A stretch of DNA of 64,000 bases from DATEPR01 sp963780635 (GTDB lineage: Bacteria > Actinomycetota > Actinomycetes > Mycobacteriales > Pseudonocardiaceae): positions 434,001 through 498,000 of the forward strand of contig CAWACW010000013.1 in the NCBI GenBank assembly GCA_963780635.1, in the 5' to 3' direction. Both the position numbers and the translations under genes were made by a program. Of the stretch, positions 25,807-34,986 are shown piece by piece. The notes beneath the pieces are model-generated. The model did not search any database, was not told the origin of the DNA, and saw only the letters and a list, made by a program, of their open reading frames with translations. Position 1 is the first letter of the stretch; each line of letters starts with the position of its first letter.

Positions 25807-27264
25807 TCAGCCGACGGCCCCTTCCATCTGCAGCTCGATCAGGCGGTTGAGTTCCAGCGCGTACTCCATCGGCAGTTCCCGCGCGATCGGCTCGATGAAC
25901 CCACGCACCACCATGGCCATCGCCTCGTCCTCGGTGAGGCCGCGCGACATCAGGTAGAACAGCTGGTCGTCGCTGACCTTCGAGACGGTGGCCTCGTGGC
26001 CCATGGACACGTCGTCCTCGCGGATGTCCACGTACGGGTACGTGTCGCTGCGGCTGATGGTGTCCACCAGCAGTGCGTCGCACTTGACCGTCGACTTGGA
26101 GTGATGCGCACGCTTGTTGATCTGCACCAGACCGCGGTAGGAGGTCCGGCCACCGCCCCGGGCCACCGACTTCGACACGATCGTCGAGGACGTGTGCGGC
26201 GCCATGTGCACCATCTTCGAGCCCGCGTCCTGGTGCTGGCCCTCACCGGCGAACGCGATGGACAGCACCTCGCCGTGCGCGTGCTCGCCCATCAGGAACA
26301 CCGACGGGTACTTCATGGTGACCTTGGAACCGAGGTTGCCGTCGATCCACTCCATGGTCGCGCCCTCTTCGGCCTTGGCGCGCTTGGTGACCAGGTTGTA
26401 GACGTTGTTCGACCAGTTCTGGATCGTCGTGTAGCGGCAGCGGCCGCCCTTCTTCACGATGATCTCCACGACCGCCGAGTGCAGCGAGTCGGACTTGTAG
26501 ATCGGCGCGGTGCAGCCCTCGACGTAGTGGACGTAGGCGTCCTCGTCGACGATGATCAGCGTCCGCTCGAACTGGCCCATGTTCTCGGTGTTGATGCGGA
26601 AGTAGGCCTGCAGCGGGATGTCCACGTGCACGCCCTTCGGCACGTAGATGAAGCTGCCGCCACTCCACACCGAGGTGTTCAGCGCGGAGAACTTGTTGTC
26701 ACCGGCGGGGATGACCGATCCGAAGTACTCCCGGAACAGCTCCGGGTGCTCCCGCAGGCCGGTGTCGGTGTCCAGGAACAGCACGCCCTGGGCCTCGAGG
26801 TCCTCGCGGATCTTGTGATAGACGACTTCGCTCTCGTACTGCGCCGCCACACCCGAGACCAGCCGCTGCTTCTCCGCTTCCGGGATGCCCAGCTTGTCGT
26901 AGGTGTTCTTGATGTCGGCCGGCAGGTCGTCCCAAGTGGCAGCCTGCTGTTCGGTCGACCGCACGAAGTACTTGATCGTGTCGAAGTGGATTCCGGACAG
27001 GTCGGCACCCCAGTTGGGCATCGGCTTGCGTTCGAACAGCCGCAGGGCCTTCAGGCGGGCCTGAAGCATCCAGTCCGGCTCGTTCTTCTTCGCCGAGATG
27101 TCCCTGACGACGTCCTCGTTGAGGCCGCGACGGGCGCTGGCGCCTGCGACATCCGCATCGGCCCAGCCGTATTCGTACCGGCCGATCGACGCCAGCGTCT
27201 CCTCTTGGGTCAGCGGCGTCGTCGTGGTGGGCGTGGCGGGTCGCTGCTGTGCAGCGGCAGTCAT
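25807..27264 (-). CDS. sufB: SufB Fe-S scaffold subunit
   Basis: 485 residues and the most conserved protein of the operon. YVPKGVHVDIPLQAYFRIN, VHYVEGCTAP and VKKGGRCRYTTIQNWS are family motifs, and RELPMEYALELNRLIELQ closes the protein. No intein is present, unlike the M. tuberculosis SufB. It builds the Fe-S cluster with SufC and SufD. The start overlaps the sufR stop (ATGA type), so it is coupled to the repressor. Confidence 0.96.
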   Translation of the reverse strand: MTAAAQQRPATPTTTTPLTQEETLASIGRYEYGWADADVAGASARRGLNEDVVRDISAKKNEPDWMLQARLKALRLFERKPMPNWGADLSGIHFDTIKYFVRSTEQQAATWDDLPADIKNTYDKLGIPEAEKQRLVSGVAAQYESEVVYHKIREDLEAQGVLFLDTDTGLREHPELFREYFGSVIPAGDNKFSALNTSVWSGGSFIYVPKGVHVDIPLQAYFRINTENMGQFERTLIIVDEDAYVHYVEGCTAPIYKSDSLHSAVVEIIVKKGGRCRYTTIQNWSNNVYNLVTKRAKAEEGATMEWIDGNLGSKVTMKYPSVFLMGEHAHGEVLSIAFAGEGQHQDAGSKMVHMAPHTSSTIVSKSVARGGGRTSYRGLVQINKRAHHSKSTVKCDALLVDTISRSDTYPYVDIREDDVSMGHEATVSKVSDDQLFYLMSRGLTEDEAMAMVVRGFIEPIARELPMEYALELNRLIELQMEGAVG

Positions 27265-28022
27265 GCGGGCTCCCCTCCGTGCTCTGTGTTCTGTGGGGTG
27301 CTGCTGTTCTCGTCCGATCGGTCCGTGTTCGGGAACGGTCCGGCCGGTACGTGGGTGGTGCAGGCCGCATCGCCGCGGGCGATGGTGGCCAGGCGTTGCA
27401 CGTGTGTGCCGAGCAGGTCGGCGAACGCCGCCGTCTCGGCCTCACACAGTTGCGGGAACTCGGCGGCCACGTGAGCCACCGGGCAGTGGTGCTGGCACAG
27501 CTGCTCTCCCGACCCGATGTCGCGGGTCGACGCAGCGTATCCCTCGCTGGTCAACGCCTCGGCGAGGGTCCGGGCGCGGGCCGACGGGTCCGCCTGGGCG
27601 GCCACGTCGTCCCGGTGCCTGCCGATCATCGCCTCGACCCGGGTCTCCGCGAACGCCCTGATCGCCTGCTCCCCGCCACGATCGGCGAGGAACCGGAGGG
27701 CGGACACGGCCAGGTCGTCGTAGGCGTGGCCGAACCTGGCCCGGCCTGCCTCGGTGAGCAGGAACAGCTTCGCGGGCCTGCCCCGGCCACGCTGACCGAG
27801 ACGAGGTGCTTCCCGCGTGCCGACCTCGCCGTCCGCGACGAGCGCGTCCAGGTGCCTGCGCACCGCCGCCGGGCTCAGACCGAGGGCGTCGGCGATCAGC
27901 GCCGCCGTCACCGGGCCCCGTTCCAGCAGCAACTGAGCCACCGCCTGGCGTGTCCTGCCGTCGGCATGAGCGGCGCCCGTGCCCGTGGGCACGGCGCTGG
28001 ACTCGACACCGACGTTTTTCAC
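27261..28022 (-). CDS. sufR: SufR-type Fe-S-sensing transcriptional repressor
   Basis: 253 residues with an N-terminal winged HTH (TRQAVAQLLLERGPVTAALI, AAVRRHLDALVADGEV). A C-terminal cysteine cluster (CQHHCPVAHVAAEFPQLCEAE) fits the SufR Fe-S ligand pattern. It is the first gene of the suf operon, as Rv1460 is. SufR carrying a cluster represses suf; loss of the cluster derepresses. The GTG start lies inside the predicted operator, and no ribosome site precedes it, so a very short leader is likely. Confidence 0.9.
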   Translation of the reverse strand: MKNVGVESSAVPTGTGAAHADGRTRQAVAQLLLERGPVTAALIADALGLSPAAVRRHLDALVADGEVGTREAPRLGQRGRGRPAKLFLLTEAGRARFGHAYDDLAVSALRFLADRGGEQAIRAFAETRVEAMIGRHRDDVAAQADPSARARTLAEALTSEGYAASTRDIGSGEQLCQHHCPVAHVAAEFPQLCEAETAAFADLLGTHVQRLATIARGDAACTTHVPAGPFPNTDRSDENSSTPQNTEHGGEPA

Positions 28023-28035
28023 AACACAAGTGTGA
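28019..28035 (-). promoter_or_regulatory. SufR operator overlapping the sufR start
   Basis: The minus strand reads TCACACTTGTGTTGTGA. It contains ACACT, five bases, then TGTGA, which is the site I recall for mycobacterial SufR (ACACT-N5-TGTGA). It covers the GTG start at 28022-28020. A possible -10 (TAAATA) lies just upstream. Autoregulation of the suf operon follows from the placement. Confidence 0.7.
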
Positions 28036-28118
28036 CCTATTTAGCTGAGGAGATCAAAGGCGGGGCACCCTCACGTGACCTGATTCACCACGTCCGGTGA
28101 ATCGCTAGGCTCCACTCT

Positions 28119-29807
28119 GTGGTCACGGGTAACGCGGGGCGAGCATCGGTCGGCACGAAAGCCGACGCACAACCCGCTCCTGACCACCCCAACACCACGA
28201 CCACCGGCGTTGATTCCGGCGCCGCTGCCCTGAACCCGGCCGAACGCCACCAGGTGGACGTGATCCGGCGGTTCGGCACCGTCGGTGCGCTGCTGCTGGC
28301 CGCCGGTTCGCTCGGCGCCGCCGCGTCCCCGGTGTTCAACCCGCTGACCACGGTGCCCGTGCTGGGCTTGTTCTCCCGGATGCCCACGGTCGCGCTCGCC
28401 CTGGCGTTCGCGGGCATGGCGATGATCGTGCTGGGCTGGCTGTGGCTGGGTCGCTTCGTCCGGCCCGGCAGGCCCCGGCTGATCTCCCGCGGCCAGCTCA
28501 AGCGCACCCTGCTGACCTGGACCGTGCCGCTGCTGTTCGTGCCGCCGATGTTCAGCAAGGACGTCTACAGCTACCTCGCGCAGAGCAAGATCGCCTCGCT
28601 GGGCCTCAACCCGTACAAACTCGGGCCCGCCCTCGCGCTGGGCGTCGCCGACCCGCTGACCAGGGGCGTGCCGACGATCTGGCGGGACACGCCGGCGCCC
28701 TACGGGCCGCTGTTCATCACGGCGGGCCGCCTGGTCACGGTCCTGTCCGGCGACCACGTCGTCACCGGCGTCTACCTGCAGCGACTACTCGAACTGATCG
28801 GCATCGCGCTGATCGTGTGGGCCACCCCGCGGCTGGCCGAGCGGTTCGGCGTGCCCAAGGTCAGCGCACTGTGGCTGGGCGTGGGCAACCCGCTCGTGCT
28901 GTTCCACCTGATCATCGGCGCGCACAACGAGGCACTGATGATCGGCCTGATGCTGGCCGGCTTCGAACTGGCGATCCGGCACCTGCCGCCAGTGCGGCGC
29001 GGCGAACCGATACCACCGGTCACCCGGGCCGAGCTGCTGTGGCTGGTCGCCGGGGCGGGCGTCATCACGCTCGGCGCGCTGGTCAAGATCTCCGCGGCAC
29101 CCGCGCTGGGCTTCCTCGCTGTCATGGTGGCCAGACGCTGGGGTGGCACGTTCCGCCAGCTCGTCGCCGCGGCCCTGTTCCTGTTCGTCGTGTTCGCCGC
29201 CATCACGGCCGCCATGTCCCTGGGCACCGGACTGGGCTTCGGCTGGATCACCACCCTCAACACCAACGGCGTCGTCAAGAGCTGGGAATCGCCGATGACC
29301 GGGCTGGGCCTGCTCGCAGGCGCGCTCGGCGTCGCGTTCGGCCTTGGCGACCACACCGACGCCACCATCGGGATCATGCGCGCCGTCGGCGAGGTGGCCA
29401 GTGTCGTCATCGCCGTCAAGCTGCTCTGGGACACCTGGAAGGGCAAGCTGCAGCCGATGATCGGGCTGGGCCTGTGCCTGGGCGCGGTGGTGCTGCTGGG
29501 CGCGACCGTGCAGGCCTGGTACCTGCTGTGGGCCGTCGTCCCGCTCGCCGTGGGCACCGGCGCGTCCGGGTTCCGCACGTTCGCCACCTGGCTGTCCGCC
29601 GCCGTCGCGATGATCGTGCCGCCGACCGGTGGCTCGTTCGACGGCCACACGTACACCCTGCCGGACGCCTACGCGGCGGCCGTGTTCGTCCTCGTCGTGG
29701 GCATGTTCGTGGTCCGCAGATCGGTGCCCCTGATGCCCTGGCGCGATCCCGCCGCCGAGCCGGCCATACTCCCGGTTACGACAGGAACCCCTCCGAGCGT
29801 GGCGTGA
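28119..29807 (+). CDS. mptB: polyprenol-phosphomannose-dependent alpha-1,6-mannosyltransferase (MptB-like)
   Basis: A 562-residue GT-C membrane glycosyltransferase with about a dozen hydrophobic segments after a 50-residue polar N-terminus. PPMFSKDVYSYLAQSKIAS is the loop with the acidic GT-C residue, and DTPAPYGPLFITAGR is a second conserved loop. MptB extends the mannan backbone of lipomannan at the outer face of the membrane, using polyprenol-phosphate mannose. It lies divergent from sufR, exactly as Rv1459c does from Rv1460. The GTG at 28119 is the start. Confidence 0.9.
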   Translation: MVTGNAGRASVGTKADAQPAPDHPNTTTTGVDSGAAALNPAERHQVDVIRRFGTVGALLLAAGSLGAAASPVFNPLTTVPVLGLFSRMPTVALALAFAGMAMIVLGWLWLGRFVRPGRPRLISRGQLKRTLLTWTVPLLFVPPMFSKDVYSYLAQSKIASLGLNPYKLGPALALGVADPLTRGVPTIWRDTPAPYGPLFITAGRLVTVLSGDHVVTGVYLQRLLELIGIALIVWATPRLAERFGVPKVSALWLGVGNPLVLFHLIIGAHNEALMIGLMLAGFELAIRHLPPVRRGEPIPPVTRAELLWLVAGAGVITLGALVKISAAPALGFLAVMVARRWGGTFRQLVAAALFLFVVFAAITAAMSLGTGLGFGWITTLNTNGVVKSWESPMTGLGLLAGALGVAFGLGDHTDATIGIMRAVGEVASVVIAVKLLWDTWKGKLQPMIGLGLCLGAVVLLGATVQAWYLLWAVVPLAVGTGASGFRTFATWLSAAVAMIVPPTGGSFDGHTYTLPDAYAAAVFVLVVGMFVVRRSVPLMPWRDPAAEPAILPVTTGTPPSVA

Positions 29808-29835
29808 GCCCTGCCACGGCCTAGTCTTGTGATTT

Positions 29836-30799
29836 GTGGTGGAGCACGCCAAGACGACCGGACGGACTATTCCGACGGTTCCGGCAGTCGACGTCACCGG
29901 GCTGGTCAAGCGCTACGGCGACACCACCGCGGTCGACGACCTGAACCTGGACCTGCCCCAGGGCACGGTGCTGGCGCTGCTCGGCCCGAACGGGGCCGGC
30001 AAGACGACCACCGTGGAGATCTGCGAGGGGTTCCGCACCGCGGACGCGGGCACCGTCCGCGTGCTCGGCCTCGACCCCGTGACCCAGGGTGCCGCACTGC
30101 GCCCGCGCATCGGCGTGATGCCGCAGGGCGGCGGTGCCTACCCCGGCGTCCGGGCCGACGAGATGCTGCGGCTGGTCGCCTCCTGCGCGGCTCACCCGCT
30201 CGACCCGGCCTGGCTGCTGGACGTGCTCGGCCTCGGCTCGGCCCGAAGAACCCCGTACAAGCGCCTGTCCGGCGGCCAGCAGCAGCGGCTGTCCCTGGCG
30301 TGCGCGCTGGTCGGCCGCCCCGAACTGGTGTTCCTCGACGAACCGACGGCCGGGATGGACCCGCAGGCCCGGCGGCTGGTCTGGGAACTGGTCGGCGCGC
30401 TGCGCGGCGACGGCGTCACCGTGCTGCTCACCACCCACCTGATGGAGGAGGCCGAGGCGCTGGCCGACCGGGTGGTCATCATCGACCACGGCCGGGTCGC
30501 CGCCGAGGGCAGTCCCGCGGAGCTCACCGCGTCCCCAGCGAACGACCAGCGGCTGCACCTTCCACGCCCGCCCCAACCTGCCGCTGGACCAACTCGTAAC
30601 GGCGCTGCCGGAAGGCTGCTCGGCGATCGAGGTCATGCCGGGCTCCTATCAGGTCAGCGGCCCGATCAGTCCACAGGTCGTGTCCACCGTGACGGCGTGG
30701 TGCGCCCAGCAGGGCGTGCTGGCCGACGCGCTGCAGGTGGCCAAACGCAGCCTCGAGGACGTCTTCCTCGATCTCACCGGACGGGAACTGCGCTCGTGA
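29836..30799 (+). pseudogene. ABC transporter ATP-binding protein (Rv1458c-like), frameshifted as given
   Basis: The first frame has all catalytic parts: GPNGAGKTTT, LSGGQQQRLSLACAL, LVFLDEPTAGMDP and the H-loop TTHLMEEAEAL. Near 30555-30557 the frame breaks. The rest of the protein (TFHARPNLPLDQLV to LEDVFLDLTGRELRS) continues in another frame to the TGA at 30799. Removing one C from CTGCACC restores about 320 residues. It pairs with the permease gene, whose GTG overlaps this stop. The substrate is unknown. As three other conserved genes nearby also have single-base breaks, a sequence error is likely. Confidence 0.85.
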
Positions 30800-31580
30800 C
30801 GACCACCGCCAACCGGTTCCCCGCCGGCACGTTCACCCCAGCGTCCGGCGCGGGCAGCCGCGGCCGGATGCTGTTCACCCAGGCCAGGACCGAGACACGC
30901 TCGCGCTGCGCAACGGCGAGCAGGTGCTGCTCACGCTGCTCATCCCGCTCGCGTTGCTCATCGGCCTGTCCGTGCTGGACATCGTCTCGACGACCGGGCC
31001 GCGCGTCGACGCCGTCGCACCGCGGATCATCGCGCTGGCGATCCTGTCGTCGGCGTTCACCAGCCAGGCCATCTCGCTCGGCTTCGACCGCCGCTACGGC
31101 GTGCTCAAGCGGCTGGCCGCCACCGCCATCCCGCGCTGGCTCATCGTCGGCGGCCGGATGACCTCGGCGGTCGCCGTCGTGCTGATCCAGCTCGTCGTGC
31201 TGTGCGTGGTCGCCGCGATCCTGGGCTGGCACCCGCACGCCGCCGGCATCGGCTGGGCGGTGCTGCTGATCGTGCTGGGCACGCTCGCCTTCGGCGCGCT
31301 GGGCGTGTTGCTCGGCGGCTCGCTGCGGGCCGACATCGTGCTGGCACTGGCCAACATCATCTGGTTCGTGCTGCTGCTGGCCGGCGGCGCCGGCATCGCG
31401 TCGGGCACGCCGGCCAGCGTGAGCGGCGTGTTGCTGCTGCTGCCCTCCGGCGCGCTGGCCGAAGGGCTCTACACCGCGCTGGGCAACGGCACCGCGCCGC
31501 TGTGGGAGTGCAGTGTGGTGCTGGTGGTGTGGGGTGCGGTGGCGGCTCTCGTCGCCACCCGCACCACCAAACTCACCTGA
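30796..31580 (+). pseudogene. ABC-2 type permease (Rv1457c-like), frameshifted as given
   Basis: It starts with GTG 30796 overlapping the ATPase stop. The first 35 residues (to FTQARTETR) are in one frame, and LALRNGEQVLLTLLIPLALL onward is in another. One base is missing near 30899-30902. The repaired protein is about 261 residues with six hydrophobic segments, ending in VALVATRTTKLT, and has the ABC-2 pattern (FTSQAISLGFDRRYGVLKRL). It works with the preceding ATPase. Position next to mptB and ctaA matches mycobacteria; a link to heme or cytochrome assembly is possible but unproven. Confidence 0.82.
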
Positions 31581-31616
31581 TCGACTACGTGATCGGTTAC
31601 GTGATCGCTGCGCTGC

Positions 31617-32378
31617 TCAGGCCAACTGGATCACGCTGAACATCGCGCCGGTCGGGTCGGCCAGCGCCGCGAACCGGCCCTGCGGGATGTCCATCGGCGG
31701 CACGTGCACCGCGCCACCCAGCTCCGTCGCCCTGGCGACCGTGGCGTCGGCGTCGGCCACCGAGAAGTACACCCGCCAGTGCGCGGGCACCTCCGGCGGG
31801 AACGAGTCGTCCATCGGCATCATGCCGCCGACGCTCGCCCCGGCCAGCTGCCACTCCGTGTAGCTGGACTCGCCCATCCGCATCGTGTTCGGCTCCCAGC
31901 CGAACACCTGCTGGTAGAACGCGATCGCCGCCTCCGGCTGGCGGGTCGCCAGCTCGTTCCAGGACAGCGACACCGGTTCGTTCACGATGCCGGCACCGTG
32001 GTGGTTGCCCGCCTGCCACGTCGCGAACGCGGCCCCGGTCGGGTCGGCGAACACCGCCATCCGCCCGACGTCGAGCACGTCCATCGGCGGCATGAACGTC
32101 TGCCCGCCTGCGGCCGTGACCGCCTTCGCCGTGGCGTCCGCGTCCGCCGTCGCGACGTACGTGGTCCACGCGGGCGGCGCGCCCTGCTGCATCTGCGGGC
32201 TGATCCCGGCCACCGGCCGCCCCCGCAGCTCGGCCATCCGGTAACCGCCCGCCTCAGGCATCGCCGGGCGCACGTCCCACCCGAACAGGTCACCGTAGAA
32301 AACGGCCGCGGCATCCGGGTCCGGGCTGCTCAAGTCCACCCAGGACGGGGTACCGGGCTGATAGGACGTTATTTCCAT
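31617..32378 (-). CDS. two-domain VOC (glyoxalase/bleomycin-resistance fold) protein
   Basis: 253 residues made of two VOC units. Unit one is residues 10-125 (PSWVDLSSPDPDAAAVFYGD, FADPTGAAFATWQ) and unit two is residues 135-253 (LSWNELATRQPEAAIAFYQ, LADPTGAMFSVIQ). Such tandem proteins are common in actinomycetes, sometimes acting as hydrolases or resistance proteins. The substrate is unknown. It interrupts the ABC-ctaA block and is convergent with the permease. Confidence 0.88.
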   Translation of the reverse strand: MEITSYQPGTPSWVDLSSPDPDAAAVFYGDLFGWDVRPAMPEAGGYRMAELRGRPVAGISPQMQQGAPPAWTTYVATADADATAKAVTAAGGQTFMPPMDVLDVGRMAVFADPTGAAFATWQAGNHHGAGIVNEPVSLSWNELATRQPEAAIAFYQQVFGWEPNTMRMGESSYTEWQLAGASVGGMMPMDDSFPPEVPAHWRVYFSVADADATVARATELGGAVHVPPMDIPQGRFAALADPTGAMFSVIQLA

Positions 32379-32556
32379 CGCTGGTCAGCTCCTCTCGTCG
32401 CCGGACAGCCTGGTCAACTCCACCGGCGATCGGAAGGGCCGGAAGTCACCTGCGGGCGCCGGCCGGCAAGATCGACCCGATCGGGTCACGGTGCCAGGCA
32501 TCACAGCGCGTCCGGGGTGGCCGGAGCGGTCGACGGCCGCCGCCTACCATCGACCC

Positions 32557-33532
32557 GTGCAGGTCCCGCAACGACTTTCCCGCGCCGTCACGCCGAACAT
32601 GCAGACGCTGCGCGTGCTCGCGATCGTCAACCTGGTCGCGCAGATCGGGATCACCGTGACCGGGTCGATCGTGCGGGTCACCGAGTCCGGCCTTGGCTGC
32701 CCGACCTGGCCCGACTGCTCCGGTCAGCAGCCTGGTGCCGATCGGCGATCCGGTGACCAGCCAGCTGCACCAGTGGATCGAGTTCAGCAACCGCCTGCTC
32801 GGCGGCACCGTCGGCGTCATCAGCGCGCTGGTGTTCATCGCCGCCGTGCTCGCCAGGCCGCGTCGCCGCAGGCACATCGTGCTCGCCGCCACGATGCCGC
32901 TGGGTGTCGTGCTGCAGGCCGTCATCGGCGGCATCACCGTGCTGACCAAGCTGAGCTGGTGGACGGTCTGCATCCACTTCCTGCCGTCGCCCGGGCTGGT
33001 GTGGCTGGCCGTGCTGCTGCTCAAGTCCGTCACCGAGGGCGACGAGCCCGCCCGGCCGCTCATCCCACGCCCGCTGCGCGGCCTGCAGATCGCGATGGCG
33101 CTGGACGTCGCTGCCGTGCTCGTCGCGGGCACGCTCGTCACCGCGGCGGGCCCACACGCGGGCGACGTCCACACGCCCCGGCTGGACGTCCCGGTGGCCA
33201 ACCTCGCGCAGGCGCACTCGGACATCGTGTTCATCCTGGTCGGGATGATGGTCGCGTTCGGCTTCGCGCTGCGCATCACCGGCGGCACGCCGGGTCTGTG
33301 GCGGCGCTACTGGGTGTTCGTCGCGGCGGTACTCGCGCAAGGCGTGCTCGGCCTGGTCCAGTACTTCCTCGGGGTGCCGTCGGTCCTGGTCATCCTGCAC
33401 GTGTTCGGCTCGGTCCTGGTCGTGACCGCGCTGGCGAACCTGTGGTGCGCGTCCCGCGACCGCGGCCCACGCCGCACGGTCGAACCGCTCAGCCGACCAG
33501 TGACCGACCCGGCAGCCGCGACGACGGCGTAG
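32557..33532 (+). pseudogene. ctaA: heme A synthase (CtaA/COX15), frameshifted as given
   Basis: Heme A synthase oxidises heme O to heme A for cytochrome aa3 oxidase. The first frame from GTG 32557 gives TLRVLAIVNLVAQIGITVTG, then SGLGCPTWPDC, including the conserved Cys pair region. It breaks near 32719-32728. The second frame runs from SSLVPIGDPVTSQLHQWIEF to the end with heme-ligand His in LHQWIEFSNRL and AQAHSDIVF. The total length, 976 bp, is one base too many. About eight membrane segments are visible. Its partner ctaB lies 4 kb away. This essential-type gene is probably intact in the cell. Confidence 0.88.
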
Positions 33533-33533
33533 C

Positions 33534-33995
33534 TCAGCGCGGCGGCGCCGGGCGCCGCTCCCACAAGGCCGGGACCTCGCCGGCGAACCAGCCCTGGAAC
33601 TCGTCCACCGTGCGCAGCCGCAGCGCGCGCTGCGGGTCGCCGGACAGCAGCCGCAAGCCCGCGGCGGACAGGCCACGCAGATCGGCGAGCGCGTCCAGCC
33701 GCCTGCGGATCAGGCTCGCCCACGCGGGCGGGTCCGCCCGGTACTGGGCAGCCTGCCTGCCGCGCCGCGTCGTGCGCACCACGAGACCGGTGCTGACCAG
33801 CAGCTTCAGGTTCGTGCTCACCGACCCGGTGCTGGCCTCCAGCTCCTCGGACAGCTCCGCCGCGGTGCGCTCCTCGGGGTCACACACCAGCAGGTAGGCG
33901 AGGATCCGCCCACCGATCAACGGGATGCCCTCCGCCACCAGATGCGCGGCGAGGCGTTCCATCCAGGCGGTCAGTTGGTTCTGGTTCGCGACCAC
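33534..33995 (-). CDS. MarR/GbsR-type transcriptional regulator
   Basis: 153 residues. A winged HTH is seen in RTAAELSEELEASTGSVSTN then LKLLVSTGLV and the wing VRTTRRGRQAAQYRA. The N-terminal MERLAAHLVAEGIPLIGGRI is like GbsR-related proteins. GTG 33995 has AGGGG upstream; GTG 34028 is an alternative. It lies tail to tail with ctaA (1 bp apart) and divergent from a rhomboid-like gene, a plausible target. Confidence 0.8.
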   Translation of the reverse strand: MVANQNQLTAWMERLAAHLVAEGIPLIGGRILAYLLVCDPEERTAAELSEELEASTGSVSTNLKLLVSTGLVVRTTRRGRQAAQYRADPPAWASLIRRRLDALADLRGLSAAGLRLLSGDPQRALRLRTVDEFQGWFAGEVPALWERRPAPPR

Positions 33996-34127
33996 GGTGC
34001 CCCTGTCACGATCGACTTCGGTCGACACTGAAATGACGACACCGAAACTACCTGCCCGCCGACTCGTGACGACGCAGTGACACGCACCGTTCAGGCCACT
34101 CTCAGGAAGTGCCGTCATCCTGAACGC

Positions 34128-34853
34128 ATGGGCAAGCGGTTGGCTGCACTCGGGCGGGTTCGCGCGGGCCTGCGGCTGCTGCCGTCGCCGAACACCACGC
34201 CGTTCACGTTCTGGTACCTGGGCCTGCTCGGGCTGACCACGATCCTGCTGCGCTTCGGCCGCCCCACGGCGGTCAACCAACTGCTGGCGATGTCCAGCAC
34301 CAGCGCGGCCAACCTGCAGCGGCATCCGATCCAGGTGCTGTTCCTGTCCGCACTGTGGCTGCAGGACGCGCACTGGCTGGTCTACGCGGCCATCTTCACG
34401 ATCGTGCTGGCACCGCTGGAACGCCGGATCGGCGCGGGGTGGACCGCCCTGGTCTTCGCCAGCGGCCACGTGCTCGCGACGCTGGCCACCGAACTGCCGG
34501 TGCTGTGGGCGGTCCGGTCACATCTGCTGCCGACGGTCGACGCGCACCTGCTGGACGTGGGCGTGAGCTACGGCTTCTTCGCCACCGCGGGCGCGCTGGT
34601 ACTGATGCTGCGCACCCCCGCGCGGTGGTGGGTGCTGGGCGCGCTCAACGCCTGCATCCTCGCCATCTACCTGAGTACCGGCCCCACGACGGCGGACGCG
34701 GTGGTGACGGTGGCCGGGCACACCCTGGCGCTCTACACCGGCATGCTCGGCTGGCTGCCATGGGCACGCCGCAGGCGCCTGATCGGATCGCTACGGCTGC
34801 CAACGTTGTTCCCACGCGGTTCGACAACAGTGTCCACAGCGATGAGTACGTAA
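34128..34853 (+). CDS. rhomboid-like membrane protein
   Basis: 241 residues with six hydrophobic segments. The rhomboid pattern is present in diverged form: GVSYGFFATAGAL could supply the catalytic Ser, VFASGHVLATL an earlier His-bearing segment, and TVAGHTLALYTGML the catalytic-type His. The GxSG box is GVSY, so protease activity is uncertain. ATG 34128 is the best start. The gene is divergent from the MarR-like regulator. Confidence 0.7.
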   Translation: MGKRLAALGRVRAGLRLLPSPNTTPFTFWYLGLLGLTTILLRFGRPTAVNQLLAMSSTSAANLQRHPIQVLFLSALWLQDAHWLVYAAIFTIVLAPLERRIGAGWTALVFASGHVLATLATELPVLWAVRSHLLPTVDAHLLDVGVSYGFFATAGALVLMLRTPARWWVLGALNACILAIYLSTGPTTADAVVTVAGHTLALYTGMLGWLPWARRRRLIGSLRLPTLFPRGSTTVSTAMST

Positions 34854-34986
34854 CTGGAATTCCGGTCGGATAAAGCCCGTTCTCTCGCTTCCGAGGCGAC
34901 ACACCTGCGCGTACAGTGACTGCGCGCGCCCACCCGGCCACGTACCGCATTCGGCCGATCGGGTGCCGGCCAAGGAGGTGACCCTT

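Noticed and set aside
25807..27264. Intein in SufB as in M. tuberculosis
   Set aside because: The protein is 485 residues and continuous through the usual insertion region.
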